A DNA stretch of 64,000 bases from Corallococcus caeni (lineage in GTDB: Bacteria; Myxococcota; Myxococcia; Myxococcales; Myxococcaceae). Below the pieces are notes generated by a model. That model did not search any database. It saw only the letters and a program-made list of their open reading frames with translations, and was not told the origin of the DNA. Made by a program: the position numbers and the translations under genes. Within the stretch, counting starts at the first letter, position 1, and every line of letters begins with the position of its first letter. The stretch spans positions 350,396 to 414,395 of the forward strand of contig NZ_BTTW01000008.1 in NCBI RefSeq assembly GCF_036245865.1, written 5' to 3'. Shown here one piece after another: positions 19,984 to 28,100 of this stretch.

Positions 19984-21150
19984 CTACTCCACCGTGAGCG
20001 GCAGGCGCGACTCGATGGTGAGCCCGAAGCCGGAAAGGCCCCGGTAGGTCATGTCCGTGTTGGACATCACGCGCATGGCGCTCACGCCCAGGTCGGTGAG
20101 GATCTGGCAGCCCATGCCCACGTCGCGCGACTCGTTGGCCGCGAGGCTGACGGACGCGTTGCTGCCGTCGCCCGCGCGCTTGTGGTGGATGCCGAAGTCG
20201 TTGCCGTGCATGCCGGGCAGGTAGACGATGACGCCGTTGCCCTCGCGCGCCACGTTCTCCAGCGCGCGGTCCAGCAGCAGGTTGCACTTGCAATCCGGTG
20301 ACCCGAACACGTCACCCAGGGCGCAGGCGCCGTGCAGGCGCACCAGCGGGGCGGGCTGGGCCTTCGCGGGGTCGCCCTTCACCAGGACCAGGGACTTCGC
20401 GCCGTCGGGCGTCCACGTGTACGTGAGGGCGGTGAACTCGCCGTGGCGGGTGCGCACGACGCTCTGGCCGGGCTCGCGGCGCACCAGCCGGTCCTTGCGG
20501 CTGCGGTACTGGATGAGGTCCGCGATGGTGATGAGCTTGAGGTTGTGCTCGCGCGCGAACTGCTTCAGGTCCGGCATGCGCTGCATGGTGCCGTCGTCCT
20601 TCACCAGCTCGCAGAGGATGCCGGAGGGCTGCAGGCCCGCGAGGCGCGCCAGGTCCACGGCGGCCTCGGTGTGGCCCGCGCGGCGCAGCACGCCGCCCTC
20701 GCGGTAGCGCAGCGGGAAGATGTGGCCGGGGCGCAGGAAGTCGTCCGCGGTGCTGTTCGGGTCCGCGAGCGCGCGGATGGTCTTCATGCGGTCGCTGGCG
20801 GAGACGCCGGTGGTCGTGCCGTGGCGGAAGTCCACGGAGACGGTGAAGGCGGTGCGGTGGGATTCCGTGTTCTCCGACACCATCTGCGGCAGGCGCAACG
20901 CGTCCAGCCGCTCCGCGAGCATGGGCTGGCAGATGATGCCGCTGGTGTGGCGGACCATGAAGGCCAGCTGCTCCGGGGTGGCCAGCTCGGCGGCCATGAT
21001 GAGGTCGCCTTCGTTCTCGCGGTCCTCGTCGTCGGCGACGATGACGCACTTGCCGGCCTGGATGTCGCGGATGGCCTCCTCGATGGTGTTCAACTCGGAG
21101 TCTCGGCTCATGTCGGAGGGGCTCATCCTGCTGACGGCGTGGAGAGGCAT
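19984..21150 (-). CDS. ribBA: 3,4-dihydroxy-2-butanone-4-phosphate synthase with divergent GTP cyclohydrolase II domain
   Basis: About 388 residues. The RibB half is intact: VADDEDRENEGDL, TTGVSASDR, RPGHIFPL and GHTEAAVDLARLAG. The C-terminal half follows GTP cyclohydrolase II (RLHGACALGDVFGSPDCKC holds the zinc cysteines; SGFGLTIESRLPL is the usual end). However, the catalytic EGRGIGL region reads MHGNDFGIHHK, and the TNNP motif is SNTD. The second activity is therefore doubtful. The enzyme makes the four-carbon precursor of riboflavin. Start is uncertain; ATG 21150, 21126 and 21111 are all in frame and none has a clear ribosome-binding site. Confidence 0.85.
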   Translation of the reverse strand: MPLHAVSRMSPSDMSRDSELNTIEEAIRDIQAGKCVIVADDEDRENEGDLIMAAELATPEQLAFMVRHTSGIICQPMLAERLDALRLPQMVSENTESHRTAFTVSVDFRHGTTTGVSASDRMKTIRALADPNSTADDFLRPGHIFPLRYREGGVLRRAGHTEAAVDLARLAGLQPSGILCELVKDDGTMQRMPDLKQFAREHNLKLITIADLIQYRSRKDRLVRREPGQSVVRTRHGEFTALTYTWTPDGAKSLVLVKGDPAKAQPAPLVRLHGACALGDVFGSPDCKCNLLLDRALENVAREGNGVIVYLPGMHGNDFGIHHKRAGDGSNASVSLAANESRDVGMGCQILTDLGVSAMRVMSNTDMTYRGLSGFGLTIESRLPLTVE

Positions 21151-21312
21151 GGTGGGCGGCATGTAACGCGAGGGGGGTGGGGTGGCAAGCCATGCCCGGG
21201 AAGCGAGCGTGCGTCCGTTCAATGGCTGGGATGAGGGAAACCTGTGACGGGGCGCCCATGTAGGTGGCGTGGCCCGGCCGGCGACTCGACGGGCTGGAGC
21301 CCCTGATGTAGG

Positions 21313-21663
21313 ATGCTCGGTTCCGTGAGCGCAGACATCCAGGACAAGCGGGCCCGGTTCAACCAGCTGCAGGACAGCCTGGCGACCCGGCAGAGCACTA
21401 CCCACTTCACCCACGCGGGTGTTTCCGTCATCGCCTTCATGCTGATTTCAGGGGCGGCGGGGAAGCTGTTCTACGACTCCCTGCGCACGCCGGTGCTCGC
21501 CTGGGGTGCCACCCTCCTGGCGCTGGGGCTGCTGGTGTACGGCTTCCGCAGCTACCGCCAGGGCCGCAAGGTGCTGGTGGACGAGCTCCAGCGCTATGAG
21601 GCGCTGCTGGCGCTGCGCCGCGAGCTGCACCTGGACAACCCTGCCGCACTCCTCCCCCGGTGA
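21313..21663 (+). CDS. small two-helix membrane protein
   Basis: About 116 residues (ATG 21313; GTG 21325 is also possible). A short helical N-terminus (DIQDKRARFNQLQDSLATRQS) precedes two membrane helices (HAGVSVIAFMLISGAAGKLF and AWGATLLALGLLVYGF) and a basic helical C-terminus. No family recognised. Its stop overlaps the tmk start by GTGA, so they are co-translated, although no functional link is apparent. Confidence 0.65.
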   Translation: MLGSVSADIQDKRARFNQLQDSLATRQSTTHFTHAGVSVIAFMLISGAAGKLFYDSLRTPVLAWGATLLALGLLVYGFRSYRQGRKVLVDELQRYEALLALRRELHLDNPAALLPR

Positions 21664-22316
21664 GCGCCGCGAGGAAGGTCGCCCTTCCGGGGCGGTTCAT
21701 CGTGCTGGAGGGCCTGGACGGCGCGGGCACCACCACGCAGACGGAGCGTCTGGCATCCCTGCTGAGGTCGGAGGGGCACGACGTCGTGACGACGCGCGAG
21801 CCCTCGGATGGCCCGGTGGGCACGATGCTGCGCCAGGCGCTGACGGGCCGCCTGGGCCTGCCGCAGGGCCGGGGACCGCTGGCGCAGGAGACGCTGGCGC
21901 TGCTGTTCGCGGCGGACCGGACGGACCACCTGCACGCGCGGATTTTGCCGGCGCTGGAGCAGGGCAAGGTGGTGCTGTGCGACCGCTACGTGCTGTCCTC
22001 GCTGGCGTACCAGGGGGCGAGCCTGCCCATGGCGTGGGTGGACGAGGTGAACTCGCACGCCGTGTCGCCGGACCTGACGTTGTTCGTGGGCGTGGACCCG
22101 AAGGTCGCGGCGACGCGCCGGGCCGTGCGCGGAGGCCCCGCGGAGCTGTTCGAGGCGGACGAGGCCCAGCGCCGCATCGCGATCCAGTACCTCAAGGCCA
22201 TCGAGCTGCGAGAGAATCACGAGCGCATCGTGCACATCGACGGTGAGCTGTCCGTGGAGGCCGTGACGGAAGCGTGCCTCGTGGAAGTGCGGCAGGTCCT
22301 CGCGCGCAAGCGCTGA
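21660..22316 (+). CDS. tmk: thymidylate kinase with altered P-loop
   Basis: 218 residues from GTG 21660. Family features: FIVLEGLDGAGTTTQTERL at the N-terminus, the TREP motif (VVTTREPSDGPVG), CDRYVLSSLAYQG (DRY) and VDPKVAATRR. It phosphorylates dTMP to dTDP. The P-loop is notable: the usual GAGK[ST]T is GAGTTT, so Thr24 stands where the phosphate-binding Lys is expected. All other motifs and the length are normal, so it is probably an active lineage variant rather than a pseudogene. Translationally coupled to the upstream membrane protein. Confidence 0.92.
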   Translation: MSAARKVALPGRFIVLEGLDGAGTTTQTERLASLLRSEGHDVVTTREPSDGPVGTMLRQALTGRLGLPQGRGPLAQETLALLFAADRTDHLHARILPALEQGKVVLCDRYVLSSLAYQGASLPMAWVDEVNSHAVSPDLTLFVGVDPKVAATRRAVRGGPAELFEADEAQRRIAIQYLKAIELRENHERIVHIDGELSVEAVTEACLVEVRQVLARKR

Positions 22317-22374
22317 GAGCCCCGACCGACGCGGCGGAGTTCACACCCACCGCCGCGCCGGAGGACGCCTCGCC

Positions 22375-23562
22375 TCAAGCGGTCTCCAACACGAGCCGCT
22401 GGCTGACCTCCCTGCACACGGCCTGCGCCTGCTGCACGGTGTCCGCGTAGGCGATCACGAAGCCCGCTCGGTCCTCCGACTTCAGGGCCTGCCGGACGGT
22501 GGTGCCCAGCTCGACCTGGAGCGAGATCTCCACGACTCCCGGAATGCGCCGCAGGGCGTGCGCGCCGTTGAGCCGCTTGAGCTTGCCGGGCGGCGGCGTG
22601 AAGAACTGGATGGCCGCGCCGCCCCGGGGCACCGGATCCGCCTCCAGGGGCTTCAGCGTCCCCATGGCCCACTGGAGCGTCATGTCCAGCAGGTCGTGCC
22701 CGGTGGTCAGCCGGACCATGTCCCACAGGCGGTCGCCGCCCAGCCGCGTGTGCGTCTCCACGATGCGCGGGCCGCGCGACGTGTACTTCAGCTCCGTGTG
22801 CGAAGGCCCGTCCTGGATGCCGAGCACGTCCAGGAAGCTCCGGATGAAGTCCCGCACCTCGCGGTCGCGCTCCGGGGGCATCGGCGCGGGGACCTGGTGG
22901 GCCACCTCCAGGAACGCGCTGGCGTTGGGGTCCGTGCTCTTCGTCTCCTCGTTGATGCCCAGGATGATGTGGCGCCCCGCGAAGGAGAAACACTCCACGG
23001 AGTACTCGGGGCCGTCCAGGTACTCCTCGGCGATCCACGACGCACGGCCGTTGAGCACGCCATCCAGGTCCGCGGCGGAGCGGACGAGCCGCACGTCGAT
23101 GCTGCCCACGCCGTCCACGGGCTTGAGGATGAACGGATAGCCCTGACGCCCGGCGAACGCGATGGCGTCCTCGTGCGTCTTCACCGCGGCCCACTGCACG
23201 GGGGAGAACCCGCCGGAGTCGAGCACCCGCCGCATGGCCGGCTTGTCGCGCGTCTTCTCCACCAGATCCAGCGGCGTCCCCCGCAGGCCCAGCGCCTCGT
23301 TGATGCGCGCGCAGGGGATGAGCGCCTCCTCCGCGACGGTGATGGCGCTCACGAACGGGGTGACGGCGTGCGCGGCCTTCAGCATGGGGATGAGCGCCGG
23401 GTCGTCGTAGTTCATGAGCAGGACCCGGTCGGACTGCCGGTTCACGACGTCATCCGACAGCCCCGGCTGCTGGATGATCAACGGCCGCAGGCCCAGCTGC
23501 CACGCCCGCTCCGTGATGAACTGCCGTGCGCCCAGAAGGATGAGGTTCGCCGCCATGGTCAT
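22375..23562 (-). CDS. ATP-grasp ligase (L-amino-acid-ligase-like)
   Basis: 395 residues. Start ATG 23562 overlaps the stop of the preceding gene (ATGA) and has AAGGAG three bases upstream; ATG 23556 is an alternative with better spacing. N-terminal Rossmann-like part, then the ATP-grasp fold: FILKPVDGVGSIDVRLV (Lys and Gly-rich loop), WIAEEYLDGPEYSVECFSF, and the metal-binding ETHTRLGGDRLWDMVRLTTG, a hallmark of the biotin-carboxylase-type amino-acid ligases such as BacD. Such enzymes join amino acids or carboxylates to amines via acyl phosphates. It is the last gene of the seven-gene minus-strand operon and is probably the amide-forming step; the substrates are unknown. Confidence 0.85.
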   Translation of the reverse strand: MTMAANLILLGARQFITERAWQLGLRPLIIQQPGLSDDVVNRQSDRVLLMNYDDPALIPMLKAAHAVTPFVSAITVAEEALIPCARINEALGLRGTPLDLVEKTRDKPAMRRVLDSGGFSPVQWAAVKTHEDAIAFAGRQGYPFILKPVDGVGSIDVRLVRSAADLDGVLNGRASWIAEEYLDGPEYSVECFSFAGRHIILGINEETKSTDPNASAFLEVAHQVPAPMPPERDREVRDFIRSFLDVLGIQDGPSHTELKYTSRGPRIVETHTRLGGDRLWDMVRLTTGHDLLDMTLQWAMGTLKPLEADPVPRGGAAIQFFTPPPGKLKRLNGAHALRRIPGVVEISLQVELGTTVRQALKSEDRAGFVIAYADTVQQAQAVCREVSQRLVLETA

Positions 23563-24914
23563 GCGCTCCTTGAAGAGAAGTCCTCCACGCGGCCCCGCGC
23601 GTGACGGATGAAGGCCTGGCGTCCTTCCTCGGACACGACGAACGCCCACCCCAGCTTGCCTCCACTGGTGATGTTCACCACCTTGGAAGTGCGGCTGCCT
23701 CGCACCAGGAAGCCGTTGGTCCTGCCGCCGTAGGAGTAGAAGCCCAGCACCAGCCGGTACTCCTCCGGTGCGGTGTCACCCCCGGCGCGCAGCCGGACGC
23801 TCTCCGCCTCCACGACGCGCTGGCAGATCCACCGCTCGACGCCCGGCTCACGCAGCCTCCGCTCCAGCTCCTCCGAGGACCAGTCCGTCCCCATCAGCAC
23901 GCCAGCGCCGCCGTAGGAGCTGCTGTCGTCGATCTTGAACACGAGCCCGCTCTTGTCGCGCAGCGCGGCCGCCAGGTTCTCCTCCGACAGCGAGAAGGCG
24001 TGGGGCAGGTACCTCCGGATGGCGGCCACCTCCTCGTCGCTGAATAGCGTCTGGTGGCCCGGCTCGCACAGCAGCGCGAGGAACCGCTTGCTCATGCGCA
24101 GCTCAGGTTCGAAGCCGTTGGTGAGCACCGCGCCGCTCGCCCAGAGCTTCTCCAGGAACGCGAAGCCGTCCGTGACCTCCTCGTAGGTGAACATGCGGTG
24201 GATGAGCGTGCGCTCCGCCTCCTCCCGCTTCAGCCACGCCTCCGGGTAGCTCACCTCGTCGAGGATGTGGACCTGCACGCCCGGGTTCAGCTCTTCGAGA
24301 TATCGCTTCAGGTACTCCTGGCGCGGATACCCCAGGCCCGAGTGCCCTCTGGAGTCGAGGATCACCACCCGCCGCAGCTCCCGCTTCCGGCACTCCTTCG
24401 CGTACAGCACGGCGAGGTCCCGCAGCGGGCTGTCCATCAACCCGGCCTGGGGAAAGCCCAGCGCCGCGGTGGCCGCGCGGGAGCCCTCGTAGGCCTCACC
24501 GCCGCCCACGCCGGGAAAGATGTTGAACTCGCAGAAGAAGTACCCCTGCCGCGTGGGCACGACGTCCATGCGGCCAATCGTCGCGTCGCCGTGGCGCAGG
24601 TTGTCCCAGTGGATGAAGCGCGCGAGGTGCCGAGGCATCCGCAGCAGGTCGAGCAGGCCCTCCCGCGAGCGCGTGTCGATGAGGTGGTTGATCAGCTTCA
24701 GCTGCGCGGAGAGCAGGGCACGGCACGCCTGGCTCAGCTCCTCGAACTCCGCCTGGCTGAAGAGGATCGGGTGCGCGAACTGACTCTTCTCGTACATGGG
24801 CGAGTCCAGGTCGTGGATCGCGGCCATCGTGCTCGCCTGCGCCGTGGCGTCACGCGCGGGGGTCCACCCCTCTTCCAGGGCGGCGAGGAACGCTTCGTTG
24901 AATTCACCGATCAT
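23559..24914 (-). CDS. ATP-grasp-like protein (glutathionylspermidine-synthase-like fold)
   Basis: 451 residues from ATG 24914 (TGAGG upstream). It lacks the usual linear ATP-grasp order, but shows the set seen in glutathionylspermidine-synthase-like enzymes: GRMDVVPTRQGYFFCEFNIFPG in the first third, then VFKIDDSSSYGGAGVLMGTD (Lys plus Gly-rich loop) and ERWICQRVVEAESVRL. This suggests a second ATP-dependent carboxylate-amine ligase. Starts eight bases after the oxygenase stop and overlaps the BacD-like ligase by ATGA, so it is firmly in the operon. I do not recognise a characterised relative, and the fold call rests on these three motifs. Confidence 0.6.
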   Translation of the reverse strand: MIGEFNEAFLAALEEGWTPARDATAQASTMAAIHDLDSPMYEKSQFAHPILFSQAEFEELSQACRALLSAQLKLINHLIDTRSREGLLDLLRMPRHLARFIHWDNLRHGDATIGRMDVVPTRQGYFFCEFNIFPGVGGGEAYEGSRAATAALGFPQAGLMDSPLRDLAVLYAKECRKRELRRVVILDSRGHSGLGYPRQEYLKRYLEELNPGVQVHILDEVSYPEAWLKREEAERTLIHRMFTYEEVTDGFAFLEKLWASGAVLTNGFEPELRMSKRFLALLCEPGHQTLFSDEEVAAIRRYLPHAFSLSEENLAAALRDKSGLVFKIDDSSSYGGAGVLMGTDWSSEELERRLREPGVERWICQRVVEAESVRLRAGGDTAPEEYRLVLGFYSYGGRTNGFLVRGSRTSKVVNITSGGKLGWAFVVSEEGRQAFIRHARGRVEDFSSRSA

Positions 24915-24922
24915 GGGTGGCC

Positions 24923-25891
24923 TCAGGAGCGTCCGGCGTCGCCGACACCGAACAGCGCGTTCATCTTCTGGAGGGAGAAGGCCTTGTAGACGACGGGCTC
25001 GTACTTCGCGGGCGCGTCCTTGCAGAACTTCGGGAAGCACTCGATGAGCGCGTCGTCGTTCGCGAGCTTGAAGAACGCCAGGGACTGACGCTCGCCGCCG
25101 GACAGGATGACCCGGTGCGGGGTGGAGACGTACTCGTCGTTGGACCAGCGGGCCATCAGGTCGCCGATGTTGACGATGAGGTGGTCCCGCCGCTCCAGCG
25201 TGGGGGTGATCCACGCGCCCCCACGCTCCTTCACCTGGATGCCCGGCCCCGTCTGCGCCAGCATCGTCAGCAGCGTCCCGTCCGTGTGCTCGCCCATGCC
25301 CTGGTCGTTGATCAGCTCCGGGCTGAGCTGGGGGTAGAGCAGGGAGCGGAGCGAGTCGGTGGAGGCGGAGGTCTTCTTCGCGAAGAAGTCCCGGGGCAGG
25401 TCCAGCGCGATGCTGAACAGCTCCGTGAGCCGGGCCGTCAGCGCCTCGCACTCGCGGAAGTACACCTTGAGCGCCGCGCGCAGCCGCTGGCCCTCCGCGT
25501 CCGCGCTGAACGGCAGGCTCGCGGCGTCGTCCTCGATGAGCCGGCCCACGCTGAACTTCTCCACGTAGTCGCCAGGCAGCCCCTTGCGGCCCATGTACGC
25601 GAAGGCGTTCTCCTCCAGCATGCCGCTGTAGCCGTAGGGCGTGTAGTCGTCCGCGGCCATGGTGAAGCCGGACTGCAACCGGCAGCGGTTCTTCGCCTCC
25701 AGCGGCTGGCGGAAGAACGCCCGCGACAGGGCATAGGCGTCCTCGAAGACGGCCGGCGAGATGCCGTGGCCGCTCAACGTGAAGAAGCCCACCTGCTTGC
25801 AGGCCCGGTCGATCTCGAACGCCGCCCGGCGCTCCGCTTCGGACCCTGGCGTCGCGGACGTCAAATCGATTCGGGGCAACTCCTTCATCAT
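24923..25891 (-). CDS. Fe(II)/2-oxoglutarate oxygenase, isopenicillin-N-synthase-like
   Basis: 322 residues; GGAGG six bases before ATG 25891. N-terminal DIOX_N signature (RIDLTSATPGSEAERRAAFEIDRACKQVGFFTLSGHGI), then the iron ligands EHTDG (His202, Asp204) and STPHRV (His259) and the 2-oxoglutarate Arg region GERQSLAFF. These are complete, so an active hydroxylase, desaturase or cyclase is expected. Located between the OCD-family gene (22 bases upstream) and the ATP-grasp-like gene. Within the operon it likely oxidises an amino acid or amide-linked intermediate. An IPNS-type cyclase acting without 2-oxoglutarate is also possible. Confidence 0.88.
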   Translation of the reverse strand: MMKELPRIDLTSATPGSEAERRAAFEIDRACKQVGFFTLSGHGISPAVFEDAYALSRAFFRQPLEAKNRCRLQSGFTMAADDYTPYGYSGMLEENAFAYMGRKGLPGDYVEKFSVGRLIEDDAASLPFSADAEGQRLRAALKVYFRECEALTARLTELFSIALDLPRDFFAKKTSASTDSLRSLLYPQLSPELINDQGMGEHTDGTLLTMLAQTGPGIQVKERGGAWITPTLERRDHLIVNIGDLMARWSNDEYVSTPHRVILSGGERQSLAFFKLANDDALIECFPKFCKDAPAKYEPVVYKAFSLQKMNALFGVGDAGRS

Positions 25892-25913
25892 GTGCTCCTC
25901 CAGGTTCAATGGC

Positions 25914-26855
25914 TCAGCTCTTCGCGGGCCAGTGCCGTCCCTCGAGCTCGCGCAACACGTGCGCGACCGTGAGGACGTCGAGGAAGGCATGGCCCGTGGA
26001 GCTGAAGACGGTGCGGCCCGCGCGCAGGGGACCGCTGTCCCTCCGCACGAGCTGCCCCAGGGTGATGGCGCTGGCATGGACCGGCCCGGCCTCCGCGAGC
26101 GCGGTGGCCAGGTCCTCGACGATGACCGTCGACGTGCGCAGCAGTTCGAGCGGCACCTCCCGCGCCTCCACGGTGTGTCCGCCCATGCAGTTGATGTGCA
26201 CGCTGGGGGAGAGGCCCTCGAAGCTCCCCAGCGGTGTCTTCGACGACGTGGCGGTGCCAATCACGTCCGCGCCACGGAGGGCCTCCTCCAATGAGGCGCA
26301 GGCGACGACGTGCACCGCTTCGCCCAGCGACGCGCGCAGGTCCGCCGCGAACGCGCCGCGCCGGGCGGGGTTGCGCGCCCAGAGCCGCACCTCCTGGATG
26401 GGGCGGACCGCGCGGACCGCCGCCACCTGCTGCCGGGCCTGCGCGCCAGCCCCCGCCACCGCCAGCGTCCGGGCGTCCGTGCGCGCGCAGAGGTCCGTGA
26501 CCAGCGCGGACACGGCGGCGCATTTGAGCTCCGTCACCGCCGCGCCATCCAGCAGCGCGAGCAGCTCCCCCGTGCGCGTGGAGAACGCCGCCACCACGCC
26601 GTTCATGGTGGGCAGCGGATCCGTCGCGGCCCGCTCGAAGAGGGTCGCGACCTTGTTGATGTAGAGGCCCAGGTGCTCCGCCACGGCCGGCATCGACACG
26701 AACGCGGCGTGCCGGGTGGCCGAGGGGACTGCGACGCGCAGCGGGACCTGCACGCGCTCGTGCAGGCCCTCCGTGAGCGCCGCCTCCAGCTCGCGCACGA
26801 GCCGGGGCAGGTTCCCGTGCGCGGAGACGACGTCGTGGGGAAGGAAGGCAGCCAT
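25914..26855 (-). CDS. ornithine cyclodeaminase / mu-crystallin family protein
   Basis: 313 residues; AGGAGG ten bases before ATG 26855. The NAD-binding motif is visible (TLAVAGAGAQARQQVAAVRAVRPIQEVRLWARNPARR), as are the substrate-side segment AVTELKCAAVSALVTDL and VIGTATSSKTPLG. The family includes ornithine cyclodeaminase, alanine dehydrogenase, ketimine reductases and SbnB-like opine-type enzymes that make diaminopropionate. The exact reaction is unclear. In this operon it could supply an unusual amino acid or reduce an imine formed by the PLP enzyme or an oxygenase. Confidence 0.85.
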   Translation of the reverse strand: MAAFLPHDVVSAHGNLPRLVRELEAALTEGLHERVQVPLRVAVPSATRHAAFVSMPAVAEHLGLYINKVATLFERAATDPLPTMNGVVAAFSTRTGELLALLDGAAVTELKCAAVSALVTDLCARTDARTLAVAGAGAQARQQVAAVRAVRPIQEVRLWARNPARRGAFAADLRASLGEAVHVVACASLEEALRGADVIGTATSSKTPLGSFEGLSPSVHINCMGGHTVEAREVPLELLRTSTVIVEDLATALAEAGPVHASAITLGQLVRRDSGPLRAGRTVFSSTGHAFLDVLTVAHVLRELEGRHWPAKS

Positions 26856-26870
26856 CGCGCGGGCCTCCTG

Positions 26871-28100
26871 CTACAGCGTCGGGAGGACTTCCTTCAGGTG
26901 GCCGATGAACGCCTGCACCCTCTCCGTGGGCAGGTCGCCGCGCAGCATGAGCCGGATGCCCGCCTTGCCCACCGGCACAATGGGGAAGAACACCGCGGAC
27001 GTATAGAAGCCGCGCTTGTAGAGCTCGCGCGACAGCTTCACGGCCTTGTCCTGCTCGCCCACCTCCACGACCTTGATGTGCAGTCCGTCGCCGCGCTGCG
27101 CGGTCTGGATGTGCTCGTCGAACAGCGCGATGTTCCGGCGCAGCTGCTCCTGCCGCTTCGCCAGCTCCGGGCTGCGGTGCACCTTGATGCTGCCCATGGA
27201 GGTGCCGATGGCCGCCGTCCGCAGGCTCTGGGACCAGCCCATGGGGCCCGTCCGGTAGAGGAAGTCGAAGTGCTTGCGCGACCCGAGCATCGCGATGCCG
27301 CCCGTGCTGCCGAACGCCTTTGCGATGGAGGCGATGATCAGCGTCCTGTCGTTCATCTCGCGCAGGCGGGAGCGGATGTAGCCCTCGCCGTTCTTGCCCT
27401 GCGTGGAGAGCGAATGCGAGTCGTCGATGTAGAGGAAGAGGCCGTACTTCTCCTGGAGCGTGAGCAGCGCCTGGAGGTCCGTCGCGCCGCCGGTGGAGTA
27501 GACGCCGTCGCAGACGTAGGCCACGCGCGGGTACTTCCGGCAGACGTCCTCCAGGTAGTTCATGTCGTTGTGCGGGGCGTTCAGCACCAGCGTCTCGTCG
27601 GCGACGATGGGCTTCACGAACGCCATGGAGAAGTGCGCGAACTTGTCGAACACCATCACCAGGGGCTCGCTGTCCGTCAGGTGGCCCGACCCCAGCACCG
27701 GGAGGATGGCCGCCGTGAGCGCGCTGGACGTGACGGCCGGCAGCACGGGCCCGCCGAAGAGGTCCGCCAGCTGCTCCTCCAGCTCCTCCATCAGGCCGAG
27801 CCGGATGCGGAACTCCGCCATGGACAGGCCGGTGATGCCCGCGCTCTTCAGCGCGTCGATGCCGCCCTGGAGGACGTCCGGGTGGCTGTTGAGCCCCAGG
27901 TAGGAGCAGGAGCACAGGTTGGCGAACTCGTGCCCGGTGTCCACCTCGCGCATGCGGTTCTGGCCGCCCACGGCCTCCACGCGGATGTTCAGCATGTGCG
28001 AGTCGCGGGCCACGGCCCAGGCGCTCTCGCTGGCGGGGATCATCTTCTGGTTGTTGCGGTGCAGGTGGGGTCCCATCACCGCGTCGCTGGGCGTCGTCAC
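26871..28100 (-). CDS. alpha-oxoamine-synthase-type PLP enzyme
   Basis: 409 residues. Start GTG 28100 overlaps the upstream stop by four bases (GTGA). It matches the KBL/BioF/SPT group: NLCSCSYLGLNSHPDV, the HNDMNYLE stretch, VCDGVYSTGGATDL, YIDDSHSLSTQGKNGEG and IIASIAKAFGSTGG with the Schiff-base Lys at about 261. Such enzymes condense an amino acid with an acyl thioester, releasing CO2 and giving an alpha-amino ketone. The KAFGSTGG motif is close to the standard SKAFGSxGG. It would join an acyl chain made by the ketosynthase to an amino acid, though no acyl carrier protein is seen. Confidence 0.87.
   Translation of the reverse strand: MTTPSDAVMGPHLHRNNQKMIPASESAWAVARDSHMLNIRVEAVGGQNRMREVDTGHEFANLCSCSYLGLNSHPDVLQGGIDALKSAGITGLSMAEFRIRLGLMEELEEQLADLFGGPVLPAVTSSALTAAILPVLGSGHLTDSEPLVMVFDKFAHFSMAFVKPIVADETLVLNAPHNDMNYLEDVCRKYPRVAYVCDGVYSTGGATDLQALLTLQEKYGLFLYIDDSHSLSTQGKNGEGYIRSRLREMNDRTLIIASIAKAFGSTGGIAMLGSRKHFDFLYRTGPMGWSQSLRTAAIGTSMGSIKVHRSPELAKRQEQLRRNIALFDEHIQTAQRGDGLHIKVVEVGEQDKAVKLSRELYKRGFYTSAVFFPIVPVGKAGIRLMLRGDLPTERVQAFIGHLKEVLPTL

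Noticed and set aside
21151-21312. FMN riboswitch upstream of ribBA
   Set aside because: The conserved RFN core sequences could not be found on the minus strand between 21151 and 21312.
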